From positions 1-9,745 of the forward strand of contig JAGQSP010000079.1 of NCBI GenBank assembly GCA_020439485.1: a stretch of DNA of 9,745 nt, read 5' to 3'. Below are positions 1 through 8,832 of this stretch, piece by piece. The translations under genes were made by a program, and so were the position numbers. Below the pieces are notes generated by a model that saw nothing but the letters and a program-made list of their open reading frames with translations, was not told where the DNA came from and searched no databases. Numbering within the stretch: the stretch's first letter is position 1; each line of letters opens with the position of its first letter. Source of the stretch: Acidimicrobiales bacterium (GTDB taxonomy: Bacteria > Actinomycetota > Acidimicrobiia > Acidimicrobiales > Poriferisodalaceae).

Positions 1-57
1 ACGCGGACCTTCAAGTTCCACGCCGGCCAGGAGCGCAAGGGTAAGGGCCGCCGATGA
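1..57 (+). CDS. rpsS: 30S ribosomal protein S19, C-terminal end (partial)
   Basis: Only the last 18 codons and a TGA stop are inside the window. The encoded tail, [18 protein letters not shown], is the basic C-terminus expected of S19, which binds the head of the small subunit next to S13. The position directly upstream of L22 is the standard S10-operon order. The stop overlaps the rplV start as ATGA (54-57), so the two genes are probably translationally coupled. The left part of the gene lies outside the window, so nothing can be said about its start or completeness. Confidence 0.9.
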   Translation, partial: TRTFKFHAGQERKGKGRR

Positions 58-926
58 GCACGATCGATCTCACCGAGGTCGCAGGCGCCCGCGCCACGCA
101 CCGCTATGCACGCCTGTCGGCCAGCAAGGCCCGCGCCGTGCTCGATCTGATCCGCGACCACGACGTCGCTGATGCTGCCGACATCCTGCGTTTCTCCGAG
201 CGGGGTGCCGCAGAGGTCATTGCCAAGGTGCTTGCGTCGGCAGTCGCCAACGCCACCAACAACGAGGGCCTCGACGAAGACGAGCTGTACGTCGCCGAGT
301 GCTTCGCCAACGAGGGACCAACCCTCAAGCGCTGGCGTCCACGTGCTCGTGGCCGCGCCACCCGCATAAACAAGCGCACGTGCCACATAACGGTTGTGGT
401 CGCACGCCTCGACGACGAAGAACTCGAGATGCGCGAGGCTGCAACCAGCGCGGCCGCCACAACGCCAAACCGCGCCGACCGCCGCGCCCGCGTCGCCGCG
501 AGCCGCCAGGCCGACAACGTGCCTGAGGACGCGGCCAGCGACGACGACGTGCAGGACGCGATCGTCGACACCGGCGCCGATGCTGAAGAGCTCGACGCCC
601 CGACCGACACCCCCGAGGCCGACAACCCCGAGGCCGTGGCCGAGTGGAATGCCGAAGACGCCGACGCCGATGGCGAGGCGAACGTGGCCGACGAGTCGCC
701 CTATGGCGAGGGCTCGATGGCCCCGCCCGCGGACGGCTCGATCCCCGAGGGGTTCCCGGTCAAGGGCAACGCAGACTCGATGAAGTATCACGAGCCTGGT
801 GGTCGCTGGTACGACAGCACGGTGGCCGAGGTCTATTTCGCATCCGCCGAAGCTGCTGAGGCGGCCGGCTTCACCAAGGCCGGCTCACGGGCCAAGGCCG
901 CTGACACCGAGGGCGAGGAGGCCTGA
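54..926 (+). CDS. rplV: 50S ribosomal protein L22 fused to an acidic linker and an extra C-terminal domain
   Basis: L22 binds 23S rRNA; its globular part lies near the peptide exit and its beta-hairpin lines the tunnel. Residues about 12-118 are a complete L22 core: a helical part ([17 protein letters not shown]), then the hairpin with [17 protein letters not shown] and the closing strand [11 protein letters not shown]. Ordinary bacterial L22 ends there, at about 110-120 residues. This protein continues to 290. Residues about 119-228 are a low-complexity linker, first Arg/Ala-rich, then dominated by Asp, Glu and Ala. Residues about 229-276 look folded, with [20 protein letters not shown], then Trp-Tyr, an AEVYFAS strand and an Ala-rich helix ending AAGF. 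This resembles the small module that NCBI calls a 'sunset' domain (from memory, not searched). There is no frameshift or stop between the parts. The start is the ATG overlapping the rpsS stop; the ribosome binding site is weak, so coupling is likely. The next gene begins 1 base after its stop. Confidence 0.95.
   Translation: MSTIDLTEVAGARATHRYARLSASKARAVLDLIRDHDVADAADILRFSERGAAEVIAKVLASAVANATNNEGLDEDELYVAECFANEGPTLKRWRPRARGRATRINKRTCHITVVVARLDDEELEMREAATSAAATTPNRADRRARVAASRQADNVPEDAASDDDVQDAIVDTGADAEELDAPTDTPEADNPEAVAEWNAEDADADGEANVADESPYGEGSMAPPADGSIPEGFPVKGNADSMKYHEPGGRWYDSTVAEVYFASAEAAEAAGFTKAGSRAKAADTEGEEA
738..881 (+). other. Extra C-terminal module of L22 ('sunset'-like, function unknown)
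   Basis: This codes residues about 229-276 of the L22 fusion protein. The composition changes sharply from the preceding acidic linker: Gly, Pro, Lys, His and aromatic residues return. The order is [10 protein letters not shown], then M-K-Y-H, a PGGRWYDST turn, an AEVYF strand and an Ala/Glu helix ending in AAGF. From memory, closely similar segments occur as stand-alone tails on other actinobacterial proteins. There are no cysteines, so a classic zinc site is unlikely. The function is unknown. Confidence 0.65.
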
Positions 927-927
927 C

Positions 928-1859
<932 letters not shown>

Positions 1860-1860
<1 letters not shown>

Positions 1861-2276
1861 TGTTGATGCCCAAGAAAGTCAAGCACCGCAAGCACCAACG
1901 CGGTCGCATGAAGGGCGCCGCCAAGGGCGGTGACACCCTGCAGTTCGCCGATTTCGGCATCCAGGCGCTCGAGCCGGGCTGGATCACTGCCCGCCAGATC
2001 GAGGCCGCACGTATCGCGATGACCCGTCACGTCAAGCGTGGCGGAAAGGTCTGGATCCGGGTCTTCCCGGACAAGCCCGTCACCGCCAAGCCAGCTGAGA
2101 CCCGTATGGGCTCCGGCAAGGGCAACCCCGAGCGCTGGATCGCCGTGGTGAAGCCCGGTCGGGTCATGTTCGAGCTCGGTGGCGTCAACGAGGAGCTCAC
2201 CCGAGCCGCCCTCGAGCGCGCCATCCAGAAGCTTCCGATCAAGGCCCGCATCGTCAGCCGTGAAGGAGCGATGTAA
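1860..2276 (+). CDS. rplP: 50S ribosomal protein L16
   Basis: L16 binds near the A-site tRNA elbow and the peptidyl transferase centre of the large subunit. The 138 residues are full length. Family landmarks are [16 protein letters not shown] at the start, [14 protein letters not shown] [15 protein letters not shown] at 42-56, [16 protein letters not shown] at 63-78 and [12 protein letters not shown] at 82-93. Arg82 aligns with the arginine that YcfD hydroxylates in E. coli L16. The ATG at 1860 shares its A with the TGA of rpsC (TGATG), and GGAG lies at 1846-1849. A second ATG at 1866 is possible, but it would lose the MLMPKK start typical of the family. Confidence 0.97.
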
Positions 2277-2491
2277 TGGCCAAGGATCTGCGCCAGCTCG
2301 ACGACGGTCAGCTCGTCGAGCGCCTGGCCGAGACCAAGCAGGAGCTTTTCAACCTGCGCTTCCAGTTCGTAACCGGCCAGCTCGAGAGCCCGGCCGCCGT
2401 GACGAAGGCCAAGCGCCAGGTAGCCCGCATCAACACCATCTTGCGCGAACGCGAGATAGCTGCCGCCGAGCGCCTGGCGGAGGAGAGCTGA
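2276..2491 (+). CDS. rpmC: 50S ribosomal protein L29
   Basis: L29 is a small helical protein near the tunnel exit, where it helps form the docking surface for SRP and trigger factor. The 71 residues match the family: [20 protein letters not shown], the signature helix [19 protein letters not shown] at about 21-39, then [17 protein letters not shown]. It ends in a short Ala/Glu helix. The start ATG overlaps the L16 stop as TAATG, and AAGGAG (2263-2268) lies 7 bases upstream, so initiation should be efficient. The order L16-L29-S17 is universal in bacterial S10 operons. Confidence 0.97.
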   Translation: MAKDLRQLDDGQLVERLAETKQELFNLRFQFVTGQLESPAAVTKAKRQVARINTILREREIAAAERLAEES

Positions 2492-2772
2492 TGTCCACCG
2501 AGTCCGTCAACCCAGACGAGCGGCCGAACCGCCGCAAGGTCCGCGAGGGCCTGGTCGTTTCCATCTCGATGGAAAAGACCGCCGTTGTCGCCGTGGTCGA
2601 GCGGGTACGTCACCCGCGCTACAACAAGACTGTCCAGCGCACCAAGAAGCTCTACGTCCACGACGAGGACAACGACGTGCGCATCGGTGACCGGGTTCGT
2701 GTCGCCGAGACGAGGCCCCTCTCGAAGACCAAGCGCTGGCGCTTGCTCGAGGTTGTGGAGCGTGCGCGATGA
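2491..2772 (+). CDS. rpsQ: 30S ribosomal protein S17
   Basis: S17 is a primary 16S rRNA binding protein with an OB fold, needed early in small-subunit assembly. The 93 residues include a polar N-terminal extension (about 1-18) before the core. The core has the conserved strands [40 protein letters not shown] and the signature [20 protein letters not shown]. The ATG at 2491 overlaps the L29 stop (TGATG) and follows GGAGGAG (2479-2485). The open frame extends upstream to an ATG at 2179, but that stretch reads L16 and L29 out of frame and is not S17. The 3' end overlaps rplN by ATGA. Confidence 0.96.
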   Translation: MSTESVNPDERPNRRKVREGLVVSISMEKTAVVAVVERVRHPRYNKTVQRTKKLYVHDEDNDVRIGDRVRVAETRPLSKTKRWRLLEVVERAR

Positions 2773-3137
2773 TCCAGCAGGAGACGCGCCTCAAGGTCGC
2801 CGACAACAGCGGCGCTCGCGAGGTTCTTTGCATCAAGGTGCTCGGTGGTTCTCGCCGGCGCTACGCCACGGTCGGTGATGTGTTCATCGCCACCGTCAAG
2901 GACGCCATACCAGGCGCCAACGTCAAGAAGGGCGACGTCGTTCGCTGCGTGGTGGTTCGCACCCGCAAGGAACGTCGCCGTGCCGACGGCTCGTACATCC
3001 GCTTCGACGAGAACGCAGCCGTGCTCATCAACAACAACAACGAGCCCCGGGGTACGCGCATTTTCGGCCCCGTCGGTCGTGAGCTTCGCGAGAAGCGCTT
3101 CATGCGCATCGTGTCGCTCGCCCCGGAGGTGCTGTGA
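2769..3137 (+). CDS. rplN: 50S ribosomal protein L14
   Basis: L14 is a beta-barrel protein of the large subunit that forms intersubunit bridges and provides the binding site of the silencing factor RsfS. The length, 122 residues, is exactly typical. Recognisable features are [18 protein letters not shown] at the N-terminus, [27 protein letters not shown] in the middle and the C-terminal [20 protein letters not shown]. The start overlaps the rpsQ stop as ATGA, with GGAG at 2757-2760. L14 is the first gene of the classical spc operon; here no gap or promoter separates it from the S10 genes. Confidence 0.98.
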   Translation: MIQQETRLKVADNSGAREVLCIKVLGGSRRRYATVGDVFIATVKDAIPGANVKKGDVVRCVVVRTRKERRRADGSYIRFDENAAVLINNNNEPRGTRIFGPVGRELREKRFMRIVSLAPEVL

Positions 3138-3138
3138 C

Positions 3139-3447
3139 ATGAAGATCAAGAAGGGCGACCGAGTCCGGGTGCTCGCGGGCAAAGACCGTGGTGCCGAGGG
3201 CGAGGTCATCCACGTCGACCCAAGAGCCAACAAGGTGCTCGTCGAAGGCGTGAACATCGCCAGGCGTCACACCCGGCCCACCCAGGTCAACCAGCAGGGC
3301 GGCATCATCGACAAGATCATGCCGATCAACGCTTCGAACGTTGCGGTTGTTTGCCCCAAGACCGGCAAGGCCGGCCGGGTGGGCTACCGCACCGAAGGCG
3401 GAACCAAGGTGCGCTTCCACAAGGTGTCTGGGGAGGAGCTGTCGTGA
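3139..3447 (+). CDS. rplX: 50S ribosomal protein L24
   Basis: L24 is an assembly initiator of the large subunit that binds the 5' end of 23S rRNA. The 102 residues begin with a KOW motif (about 4-38: [20 protein letters not shown]), followed by the L24 signature [17 protein letters not shown] and a C-terminal part with [20 protein letters not shown]. The ATG at 3139 lies 1 base after the L14 stop and 8 bases after GGAGGT (3125-3130). The open frame extends upstream to 2845, but that part is L14 read in another frame. Confidence 0.97.
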   Translation: MKIKKGDRVRVLAGKDRGAEGEVIHVDPRANKVLVEGVNIARRHTRPTQVNQQGGIIDKIMPINASNVAVVCPKTGKAGRVGYRTEGGTKVRFHKVSGEELS

Positions 3448-4010
3448 CAACCGCGATCGAACCCCGTATGAAGGCCATCTATCGAGACGAGGTGCGCAAC
3501 GCCCTCAAAGACGAACTCGGCCTCCCGAACATCATGATGGTTCCCAAGCTCAGCAAGATCAGCCTCAACATGGGCGTGGGCAGTGCCCTCACCAACCGGG
3601 CCAATCTCGATGGCGCCTTGTCGGACCTCACCACCATCGCCGGTCAAAAGGCAGTCCCAACACGGGCCAAGAAGTCGATCGCCGGCTTCAAGCTCCGCGA
3701 GGGCAACGCAATCGGTGCGCGGGTGACCCTGCGCGGGAACCAGATGTGGGAGTTCTACGACCGCCTGGTGACGCTGGCCATTCCCCGCATTCGTGACTTC
3801 CGGGGTCTCAACCCCAAGGGTTTCGACGGGCGTGGCAACTACACCTTCGGTGTCACCGAGCAGTTGATCTTCCCCGAGATCGACTACGACAAGGTCTCGG
3901 CGACCAGGGGTCTGAACATCACCCTTGTGACCACCGCAACCACTGACGACCACGGACGCGCTCTTCTCAGTGCGCTCGGATTCCCGTTCAAGCGGGAGGG
4001 ACAGGACTAA
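3444..4010 (+). CDS. rplE: 50S ribosomal protein L5, GTG start
   Basis: L5 belongs to the 5S rRNA complex of the central protuberance and contacts the P-site tRNA and S13. From the GTG at 3444 it has 188 residues. Landmarks are [16 protein letters not shown] at 31-46, [19 protein letters not shown] at 73-91, [34 protein letters not shown] at 115-133 and [15 protein letters not shown]. The GTG overlaps the L24 stop (GTGA), and GGAGG at 3432-3436 lies 7 bases upstream. An in-frame ATG at 3468 would remove 8 residues and has no comparable binding site, so GTG is preferred. Confidence 0.96.
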   Translation: MTTAIEPRMKAIYRDEVRNALKDELGLPNIMMVPKLSKISLNMGVGSALTNRANLDGALSDLTTIAGQKAVPTRAKKSIAGFKLREGNAIGARVTLRGNQMWEFYDRLVTLAIPRIRDFRGLNPKGFDGRGNYTFGVTEQLIFPEIDYDKVSATRGLNITLVTTATTDDHGRALLSALGFPFKREGQD

Positions 4011-4195
4011 TGGCCAAGAAGGCACTCATCGAGAAGCAGAAGCGCACTCCCAAGTTCAAGGTGCGCGCCTACAGCCGCTGCAACCGCTGCGGCCGGCCTC
4101 ACTCGGTCTATCGCAAGTTCGGCCTGTGCCGCATCTGTTTCCGCGAGATGGCCCACGCCGGCGAACTGCCGGGCGTGACCAAGGCGAGCTGGTGA
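4010..4195 (+). CDS. rpsZ: 30S ribosomal protein S14, zinc-binding type Z
   Basis: S14 completes the head of the small subunit, next to S3 and S19. The 61-residue length and the four cysteines (C24, C27, C40, C43; CNRC and CRIC) identify the short zinc-containing form, which is the normal spc-operon copy in many Gram-positives and actinobacteria. Flanking conserved parts are [23 protein letters not shown] and [17 protein letters not shown] at the C-terminus. The start overlaps the L5 stop (TAATG) behind GGAGGG at 3995-4000. Some actinobacteria keep a second, cysteine-free S14 elsewhere for zinc shortage; whether this genome does cannot be seen here. Confidence 0.97.
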   Translation: MAKKALIEKQKRTPKFKVRAYSRCNRCGRPHSVYRKFGLCRICFREMAHAGELPGVTKASW

Positions 4196-4208
4196 GGGGG
4201 TACCGCCA

Positions 4209-4613
4209 ATGACCATGACCGACCCCATCGCCGACATGCTGACGCGTATTCGCAACGCATCTCAGGCCCGCAAGGACGCCGTGTCCATGCCGTCCTCCAA
4301 GCTCAAGGAAGCCCTCGCCGGCATCCTCGCTGCAGAGGGCTATATCAACGGCTACAAGGTGGAAACACCCGAAGGCCGCCCGCAGAACACACTGAAGATC
4401 GATCTCAAGTACTCAGAAGACCGTAAGCAGACCATCTCGGGTATCACCCGTGTGTCGAAGCCCGGCCTTCGCGTGTACAGCAAGTCCGACGAGGTCCCAC
4501 GGGTCCTCGGCGGCCTCGGTATCGCAGTGTTGTCGACCAGCCAGGGACTCATGACCGACCGTGAAGCGCGCAGGCGCAAGGTCGGTGGTGAGGTGCTCTG
4601 CTACGTCTGGTAG
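4209..4613 (+). CDS. rpsH: 30S ribosomal protein S8
   Basis: S8 binds helix 21 of 16S rRNA and in E. coli is the translational repressor of the spc operon. The 134 residues are normal length. Features are [17 protein letters not shown] at the start, [20 protein letters not shown], then [20 protein letters not shown] and the family C-terminus [22 protein letters not shown]. The ATG at 4209 is preferred over that at 4215, because [10 protein letters not shown] is common in relatives and GAGGGGG (4194-4200) stands 8 bases ahead. I did not find a clear S8-binding hairpin copy near rplE, so operon autoregulation is only an expectation. Confidence 0.97.
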   Translation: MTMTDPIADMLTRIRNASQARKDAVSMPSSKLKEALAGILAAEGYINGYKVETPEGRPQNTLKIDLKYSEDRKQTISGITRVSKPGLRVYSKSDEVPRVLGGLGIAVLSTSQGLMTDREARRRKVGGEVLCYVW

Positions 4614-4619
4614 GTACTC

Positions 4620-5159
4620 ATGTCTCGAATCGGTAAAGCACCAGTCGCCATCCCCGGCGGCGTAGAGGTGAAGGTCGACGGCGACGATGTTGTCGTCAAG
4701 GGCCCCAAAGGCCAGCTCACCCAGGCCATCCCGGACGGCATCTCGGTCTCGGTAGAGGACGGCACCGTCTCGGTGACGCGTGGCGACGACGAGGGCGAAA
4801 CCCGCTCGCTGCACGGCCTGACCCGTGCCCTCATCGCCAACATGGTCAAGGGTGTCAGCGACGGCTTCACCAAGGAACTGTCCATCGTGGGTGTCGGCTA
4901 CCGCGCCCAGGCGAAGGGCCCAGGTGAGCTCGAGCTGGCTCTCGGTTTCTCGCACCCCGTCTCGGTGGTGGCCCCCGAGGGCGTCACCTTCGAGGTCCCC
5001 ACACCGACCAGCATCAAGGTCTCCGGAATCGACAAGCAGCTGGTCGGACAGGTCGCCGCTGACATCCGCGAGTACCGCAAGCCAGAGCCCTACAAGGGCA
5101 AGGGCATCCGGTACGTCAACGAGTACGTACTCCGCAAGGCCGGCAAGGCCGGCAAGTGA
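4620..5159 (+). CDS. rplF: 50S ribosomal protein L6
   Basis: L6 lies near the factor-binding (GTPase) centre of the large subunit, close to the sarcin-ricin loop. The 179 residues are typical and comprise two related alpha/beta domains. Recognisable parts are [26 protein letters not shown] at 27-35, [18 protein letters not shown] at 66-83, [12 protein letters not shown] at 86-97 and the signature [11 protein letters not shown] at 155-165. Six bases separate it from the rpsH stop. The binding site is weak and close (AGGT, 4612-4615), so it may rely on ribosomes arriving from rpsH. Confidence 0.97.
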   Translation: MSRIGKAPVAIPGGVEVKVDGDDVVVKGPKGQLTQAIPDGISVSVEDGTVSVTRGDDEGETRSLHGLTRALIANMVKGVSDGFTKELSIVGVGYRAQAKGPGELELALGFSHPVSVVAPEGVTFEVPTPTSIKVSGIDKQLVGQVAADIREYRKPEPYKGKGIRYVNEYVLRKAGKAGK

Positions 5160-5187
5160 TCAAGCGCGCACAGTAGGCACGAGCACC

Positions 5188-5544
5188 ATGAGCAACAATC
5201 AACACGCACGAGCTCGGCGACACACCCGGGTTCGCAAGAAGATCATCGGCACCCCGCAGCGGCCGCGCCTCGCGGTGTTCCGCTCGAACCGCCACATGGT
5301 CGCCCAGGTAATCGACGACCTCAACGGTCGCACCCTTGCCGCCGCGTCGACCCACGAGTCGGACATCCGTCAGGCTGGCGTCACGGGCAACAAGGACGCT
5401 GCCACCCGGGTCGGCAGCCTGATCGCCCAGCGCGCCTCGGCCGTTGGGGTTTCACGTGTCGTCTTCGATCGCGGCGGCAACCAATACCACGGCCGTGTCG
5501 CGGCACTGGCCGACGCCGCTCGCGAGGGCGGACTGGAGTTCTGA
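5188..5544 (+). CDS. rplR: 50S ribosomal protein L18
   Basis: L18 is a 5S rRNA-binding protein that helps anchor 5S rRNA in the central protuberance. The 118 residues show the basic N-terminus [20 protein letters not shown], the strands [18 protein letters not shown], and the C-terminal part [20 protein letters not shown] followed by [11 protein letters not shown], all typical of the family. The ATG at 5188 is the first in-frame start giving this N-terminus. The 28-base gap after rplF has only a weak GTAGG site (5173-5177), the poorest initiation signal in the cluster. The 3' end overlaps rpsE by 1 base (TGATG). Confidence 0.97.
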   Translation: MSNNQHARARRHTRVRKKIIGTPQRPRLAVFRSNRHMVAQVIDDLNGRTLAAASTHESDIRQAGVTGNKDAATRVGSLIAQRASAVGVSRVVFDRGGNQYHGRVAALADAAREGGLEF

Positions 5545-6176
5545 TGGGTAACAACAACCAACGTGGTAACCGTCGCGACGAGAACCGTCGCCCCGAGCGC
5601 GATCGCAATGGTCGTGACGCCGACGGTCTTCGCGAGTCTCGAGTCATCGACATCAACCGTGTCGCCAAGGTCGTCAAGGGCGGCCGCCGGTTTGCCTTCA
5701 CAGCCCTCGTTGTCATCGGCGACGGCGCCGGTCGCGTCGGCCTTGGCTACGGCAAGGCCAAAGAGGTGCCGCTGGCCATCCAGAAGGGCACCGAAGAGGC
5801 CAAGAAGAACCTCTTCGAGGTTCCCCTGGCCGGCTCCACCATCACCCACCCCGTTCTGGGCGAGCTCGGTGCAGGCAAGGTACTGCTGAAGCCGGCTTCT
5901 CCCGGTACCGGCGTGATCGCCGGCGGTGCAGCCCGAGCCATCCTCGAAGAGGCCGGCATCCACGATGTATTGGCCAAGTCGCTCGGATCTTCGAACCACA
6001 TCAACGTCGCAAAGGCAACCATCGAGGGTCTCAAGGACCTGAAGCGCCCTGACGAGATCGCAGCGGCTCGAGGCCTGTCGCCCGAGGAGTGCATCCCGGC
6101 CGGCGTCCTGAATGCGTACCGCGAGGCTCAGAGGGCCAAGGCCGTGGCCTCGGTCGACGAGGAGGCTGCATCGTGA
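5544..6176 (+). CDS. rpsE: 30S ribosomal protein S5
   Basis: S5 lies near the mRNA entry channel and the decoding centre and affects translational fidelity. The 210 residues have an Asn/Arg/Asp-rich, probably disordered N-terminus (1-32). A double-stranded-RNA-binding-like S5 domain follows, with [20 protein letters not shown] at 31-50, [20 protein letters not shown] at 56-75 and [12 protein letters not shown]. The C-terminal domain includes [20 protein letters not shown] at 112-131 and [19 protein letters not shown]. The start overlaps the L18 stop, with GGAG at 5535-5538. A short Ala/Glu tail follows the core. L18-S5-L30 is the standard spc order. Confidence 0.97.
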   Translation: MGNNNQRGNRRDENRRPERDRNGRDADGLRESRVIDINRVAKVVKGGRRFAFTALVVIGDGAGRVGLGYGKAKEVPLAIQKGTEEAKKNLFEVPLAGSTITHPVLGELGAGKVLLKPASPGTGVIAGGAARAILEEAGIHDVLAKSLGSSNHINVAKATIEGLKDLKRPDEIAAARGLSPEECIPAGVLNAYREAQRAKAVASVDEEAAS

Positions 6177-6367
6177 GCGGTGCAAACTTGAAGGTCACCC
6201 AGGTGCGCTCGGCCATCGGCTCGAAGCCCGTTCATCGCGGAACACTTCGTGCCCTCGGTCTGGGTCGCATCGGCAAGTCGAACACTCTGGCCGACGGGCC
6301 GGTGCTCCAGGGAATGCTGCGCAAGGTCGCACACCTGGTCGCCGTCGAACCGGCCGAAGAAAGCTGA
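6173..6367 (+). CDS. rpmD: 50S ribosomal protein L30, GTG start
   Basis: L30 is a small large-subunit protein with an alpha/beta fold; it is absent from some bacteria but usual in actinobacteria. From GTG 6173 the product has 64 residues. It shows [20 protein letters not shown], then [18 protein letters not shown] and [14 protein letters not shown], matching the family along its whole length. The GTG overlaps the rpsE stop (GTGA), and GAGGAGG at 6159-6165 lies 7 bases ahead, which decides the start. A longer in-frame open reading upstream is only rpsE read in another frame. Confidence 0.95.
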   Translation: MSGANLKVTQVRSAIGSKPVHRGTLRALGLGRIGKSNTLADGPVLQGMLRKVAHLVAVEPAEES

Positions 6368-6373
6368 TCTCAG

Positions 6374-6865
6374 ATGCTCAAGCCACATGACCTGCGCCCG
6401 GCAGAGGGTGCAAAGAAGGACCGTCAGCGTGTCGGTCGAGGCATAGCCGGCAAGGGCGGCAAGACCGCCGGCCGCGGCACCAAGGGCCAGAAGGCTCGCA
6501 GCAAGGTACCAGTCTGGTACGAGGGTGGTCAGTACCCCTTGCAGCGCAGCATCCCCAAGCTCAAGGGCTTCACCAACCCGTTCCGTGTCGAATATCAGGT
6601 GATCAACCTCGACGTCGTCGCGAGCCTCGGAGTCGACGAGGTGACCCCCGAACTTCTCCTCGAGAACGGTCTCATCGGCAAGAACTCGCTGGTCAAGATC
6701 CTTGGCCGCGGCGAGATCTCCTCCGCGGTGTCGGTCAAGGCTCACGCCTTCTCCAGGTCGGCCGAAGCGGCCATCACCGCCGCTGGCGGTACGGTTGAGA
6801 CCCTGCCCCTTCCATTCGGCGGGCCGCGTCCGCCGGCCAAGGGCAATCAGCACACCAACCGCTGA
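6374..6865 (+). CDS. rplO: 50S ribosomal protein L15
   Basis: L15 is a late-assembly large-subunit protein with a long basic, Gly-rich N-terminal extension that reaches into 23S rRNA. The protein has 163 residues. MLKPHDLRPAEGAKKDRQRV is followed by GRGIAGKGGKTAGRGTKGQK (21-40) and GGQYPLQRSIPKLKGF (51-66), the extended arm. The globular part has the signature region ENGLIGKNSLVKILGRGEI (97-115) and VKAHAFSRSAEAAI. The last 20 residues (PFGGPRPPAKGNQHTNR) form a basic tail. Six bases separate it from rpmD, with no strong ribosome binding site. It is followed by secY after 36 bases. Confidence 0.96.
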   Translation: MLKPHDLRPAEGAKKDRQRVGRGIAGKGGKTAGRGTKGQKARSKVPVWYEGGQYPLQRSIPKLKGFTNPFRVEYQVINLDVVASLGVDEVTPELLLENGLIGKNSLVKILGRGEISSAVSVKAHAFSRSAEAAITAAGGTVETLPLPFGGPRPPAKGNQHTNR

Positions 6866-6901
6866 CGCCTTTCGAGGCCACGACACACCAGGGAGTAACG
6901 A

Positions 6902-8236
6902 GTGCTGTCGAGCATGCGCAACATATTCAAGGTGCCCGAGCTGAGGAACAAGATCCTCTTCACGGTCACGATCATTGCGCTCTACCGAATCGGAGCCCAG
7001 GTGCCGGTACCCGGCATCGACTTCGACCGAATCATCGAGCTGCGCGACAGCGCCGAACAAACCGGCGGCGTACTCGGCATCCTGAACCTGTTCTCGGGTG
7101 GCGCCCTCACCAACTTCGCCATCTTCGCGCTCGGGATCATGCCCTACATCACGGCGTCGATCATCATCCAGATCCTCACCGTGGCGATCCCCAAGCTCGA
7201 AGAGCTGCAGCAACAGGGTGCAGTCGGTCAGCGCAAGATCACCCAGTACACCCGTTATCTGACGCTTGCCATCGCGTTCCTGCAGGCCACCGGGATCACC
7301 TTCGTGTTCGGCCGTGGTGGTGGTTCGGCCTTGGGCAACAGCTCTGGCATCGAGGTGCTGCCTCAGTTCACCTTCGGGCGCGTGATGCTGGTGATCATCT
7401 CGCTCACCGCCGGCACAGCCCTGCTGATGTGGATGGGTGAGCTGATCAGCCAAAGAGGCGTTGGCAACGGCATGTCGTTGCTGATCTTCGCCTCGGTGGT
7501 GTCGGGCTTGCCATACGACGGCGCCCGTCTGCGGGCAACCGAGGGCAACCTCTACCTGTTCATTGCGATCATCGTGGCCATCGGCCTGATGGTGGCCATC
7601 ATCTTCATCGAGCAGGGCCAGCGACGCATTCCGGTCCAATTCGCCAAGCGTCAGATGGGCCGGCGCATGTACGGCGGCCAGAGCACATACATTCCGCTCA
7701 AGGTCAACCAGTCCGGCGTCATCCCCATCATCTTCGCCAGCTCGGTGCTGTTCTTGCCCGTCCTGCTCTCGAATGTCATCAACTGGAGCTGGTTCCAGAC
7801 ATTCATCAACGACTATCTGACCCAGCCAGACAACCCGGTCTACGTGATCGTGTTCGGCCTGATGATCGTGGGCTTCGCCTACTTCTACACCGCGGTCACC
7901 TTCGACCCGATCAAGCAGGCCGACAGCATTCGTAAGCAGGGTGGCTTCATCCCGGGCATCAGGCCTGGACCTCAGACCGAGCGTTACCTCGGCAAGGTGC
8001 TGTCTCGCATCACCTTGCCAGGCGCCCTGTTCATCGCAGCCGTCGCCCTGGTGCCTTCGATCCTGATCGCCATCACGGCCCCCGGCTTGGGTTCTGTCTC
8101 GGGCCTTGGCGGCGGTGGAGCTGCGCTGTCGTTCGGCGGTGTTTCGATCCTCATCGCGTCGGGCGTAGCGCTCGAGACGATGAAGCAGGTCGATAGCCAG
8201 CTGATGATGCGCAACTACGAGGGGTTCTTGAGATGA
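6902..8236 (+). CDS. secY: Preprotein translocase subunit SecY, GTG start
   Basis: SecY is the pore of the SecYEG translocon in the cytoplasmic membrane, through which unfolded secretory and membrane proteins pass. The 444 residues show ten hydrophobic segments at roughly 17-35, 72-96, 115-135, 157-178, 187-205, 216-236, 268-290, 313-333, 368-392 and 407-427. Family motifs are GGALTNFAIFALGIMPYITA (67-86, including the start of TM2), GNGMSLLIF before TM5, QFAKRQMGRRMYGGQSTYIP and KVNQSGVIPIIFASS at TM7. The cytoplasmic ribosome/SecA loop has KQGGFIPGIRPGPQTERYL. The GTG at 6902 follows GGGAG (6891-6895) by 6 bases; an ATG at 6914 is in frame but too far from that site. The stop overlaps adk by ATGA. 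Confidence 0.97.
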   Translation: MLSSMRNIFKVPELRNKILFTVTIIALYRIGAQVPVPGIDFDRIIELRDSAEQTGGVLGILNLFSGGALTNFAIFALGIMPYITASIIIQILTVAIPKLEELQQQGAVGQRKITQYTRYLTLAIAFLQATGITFVFGRGGGSALGNSSGIEVLPQFTFGRVMLVIISLTAGTALLMWMGELISQRGVGNGMSLLIFASVVSGLPYDGARLRATEGNLYLFIAIIVAIGLMVAIIFIEQGQRRIPVQFAKRQMGRRMYGGQSTYIPLKVNQSGVIPIIFASSVLFLPVLLSNVINWSWFQTFINDYLTQPDNPVYVIVFGLMIVGFAYFYTAVTFDPIKQADSIRKQGGFIPGIRPGPQTERYLGKVLSRITLPGALFIAAVALVPSILIAITAPGLGSVSGLGGGGAALSFGGVSILIASGVALETMKQVDSQLMMRNYEGFLR

Positions 8237-8802
8237 CGCACAGGCTGATCGTCATGGGCAAGCAAGGTGCAGGCAAGGGCACCCAATGCGTGCGGCTCTC
8301 CGAGCGCTATGGCATTCCTCATATCTCGACTGGCGACATGTTGCGCGCCGCAGTCGAGGCCGGAACCGAGCTCGGCGAACGTGCCAAGGCGATCATGGAC
8401 GCCGGGGACCTGGTTCCCGACGATCTGATGATGTCCATCGTCGAGGATCGCCTGTCGCAGCCCGACGCTTCCAACGGGTTCTTGCTCGATGGCTTTCCCC
8501 GCACATCTGTTCAGGCCGAGTGGCTCGACGGTGCGCTTGCCCCCGGGGGCGTCGACCTGGCGGTGAGCATCGAGGTGCCAGACGAGATCGTCGTCGAGCG
8601 GATGCTGTCCAGAGGGCGTGCAGACGACACCGAGGATGCAATCCGTCGTCGGCTCGATCTGTATTCGGAGCAGACCGCTCCGCTGCTCGACCATTACTCG
8701 TCCGCCAGCCGTCTTGTCACGGTCGACGGATTCGGCGACGAAGACACTGTCGAGGCCCGCTTGGCCGAGGCAATCGACGCCAGATTGGGCGGGGAGGAAT
8801 AA
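8233..8802 (+). CDS. adk: Adenylate kinase, short-LID form
   Basis: Adk interconverts ATP + AMP and two ADP in the cytosol and balances the adenylate pool. The 189 residues contain the P-loop at 9-17 (GKQGAGKGT), HISTGDMLRAA at 30-40 (AMP site), DAGDLVPDDL at 56-65, the signature FLLDGFPRT at 83-91 and the LID start SRGRADDTEDAIRRRL at 126-141. The LID lacks the approximately 30-residue zinc or hydrogen-bond insertion, so this is the short-LID type usual in actinobacteria. Catalytic Lys15 and the arginines R38, R90, R129, R138 and R140 are present. The residue after the first P-loop Gly is Lys instead of the usual Pro, an oddity noted separately. The ATG overlaps the secY stop, behind GAGGGG at 8219-8224. 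Confidence 0.96.
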   Translation: MTHRLIVMGKQGAGKGTQCVRLSERYGIPHISTGDMLRAAVEAGTELGERAKAIMDAGDLVPDDLMMSIVEDRLSQPDASNGFLLDGFPRTSVQAEWLDGALAPGGVDLAVSIEVPDEIVVERMLSRGRADDTEDAIRRRLDLYSEQTAPLLDHYSSASRLVTVDGFGDEDTVEARLAEAIDARLGGEE

Positions 8803-8813
8803 CGACCCGATCT

Positions 8814-8832
8814 AGGGCTTGGCTTGAGCCCT
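8814..8832 (+). other. Small hairpin just after adk
   Basis: AGGGCT (8814-8819) is perfectly complementary to AGCCCT (8827-8832), with a 7-base loop. It starts 12 bases after the adk stop. No T-tract follows, so it is not a classical intrinsic terminator, although actinobacterial terminators may lack one. It also overlaps the putative -35 box of the promoter. It could be a weak 3' end for the long upstream transcript or chance. Confidence 0.25.

Noticed and set aside
104..625. Serine-rich minus-strand frame opposite rplV
   Set aside because: It is the expected antisense shadow of an Ala/Asp/Glu-rich coding region, with no domain or signal.
408..737. Frameshift or misassembly joining L22 to an unrelated gene
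   Set aside because: The frame is continuous and codon use looks similar throughout. The linker is typical actinobacterial low complexity, and the rpsC start with its binding site follows 1 base after the stop.
799..927. Longer N-terminus for S3 from ATG 799
   Set aside because: The extra 43 residues are rplV in another frame; the S3 family start [10 protein letters not shown] lies at 928 with an ideal binding site.
5370..6185. A 271-codon minus-strand frame opposite rplR and rpsE
   Set aside because: It mirrors the codon pattern of rpsE and rplR, has no family features and no plausible expression signal.
6128..7639. A 503-codon open frame on the minus strand opposite rplO and secY
   Set aside because: It lies antisense to two certain genes in GC-rich DNA, where stop codons are rare on the opposite strand. 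The product is rich in Asp, His, Gly and Arg with no recognisable domain, and no ribosome binding site is evident.
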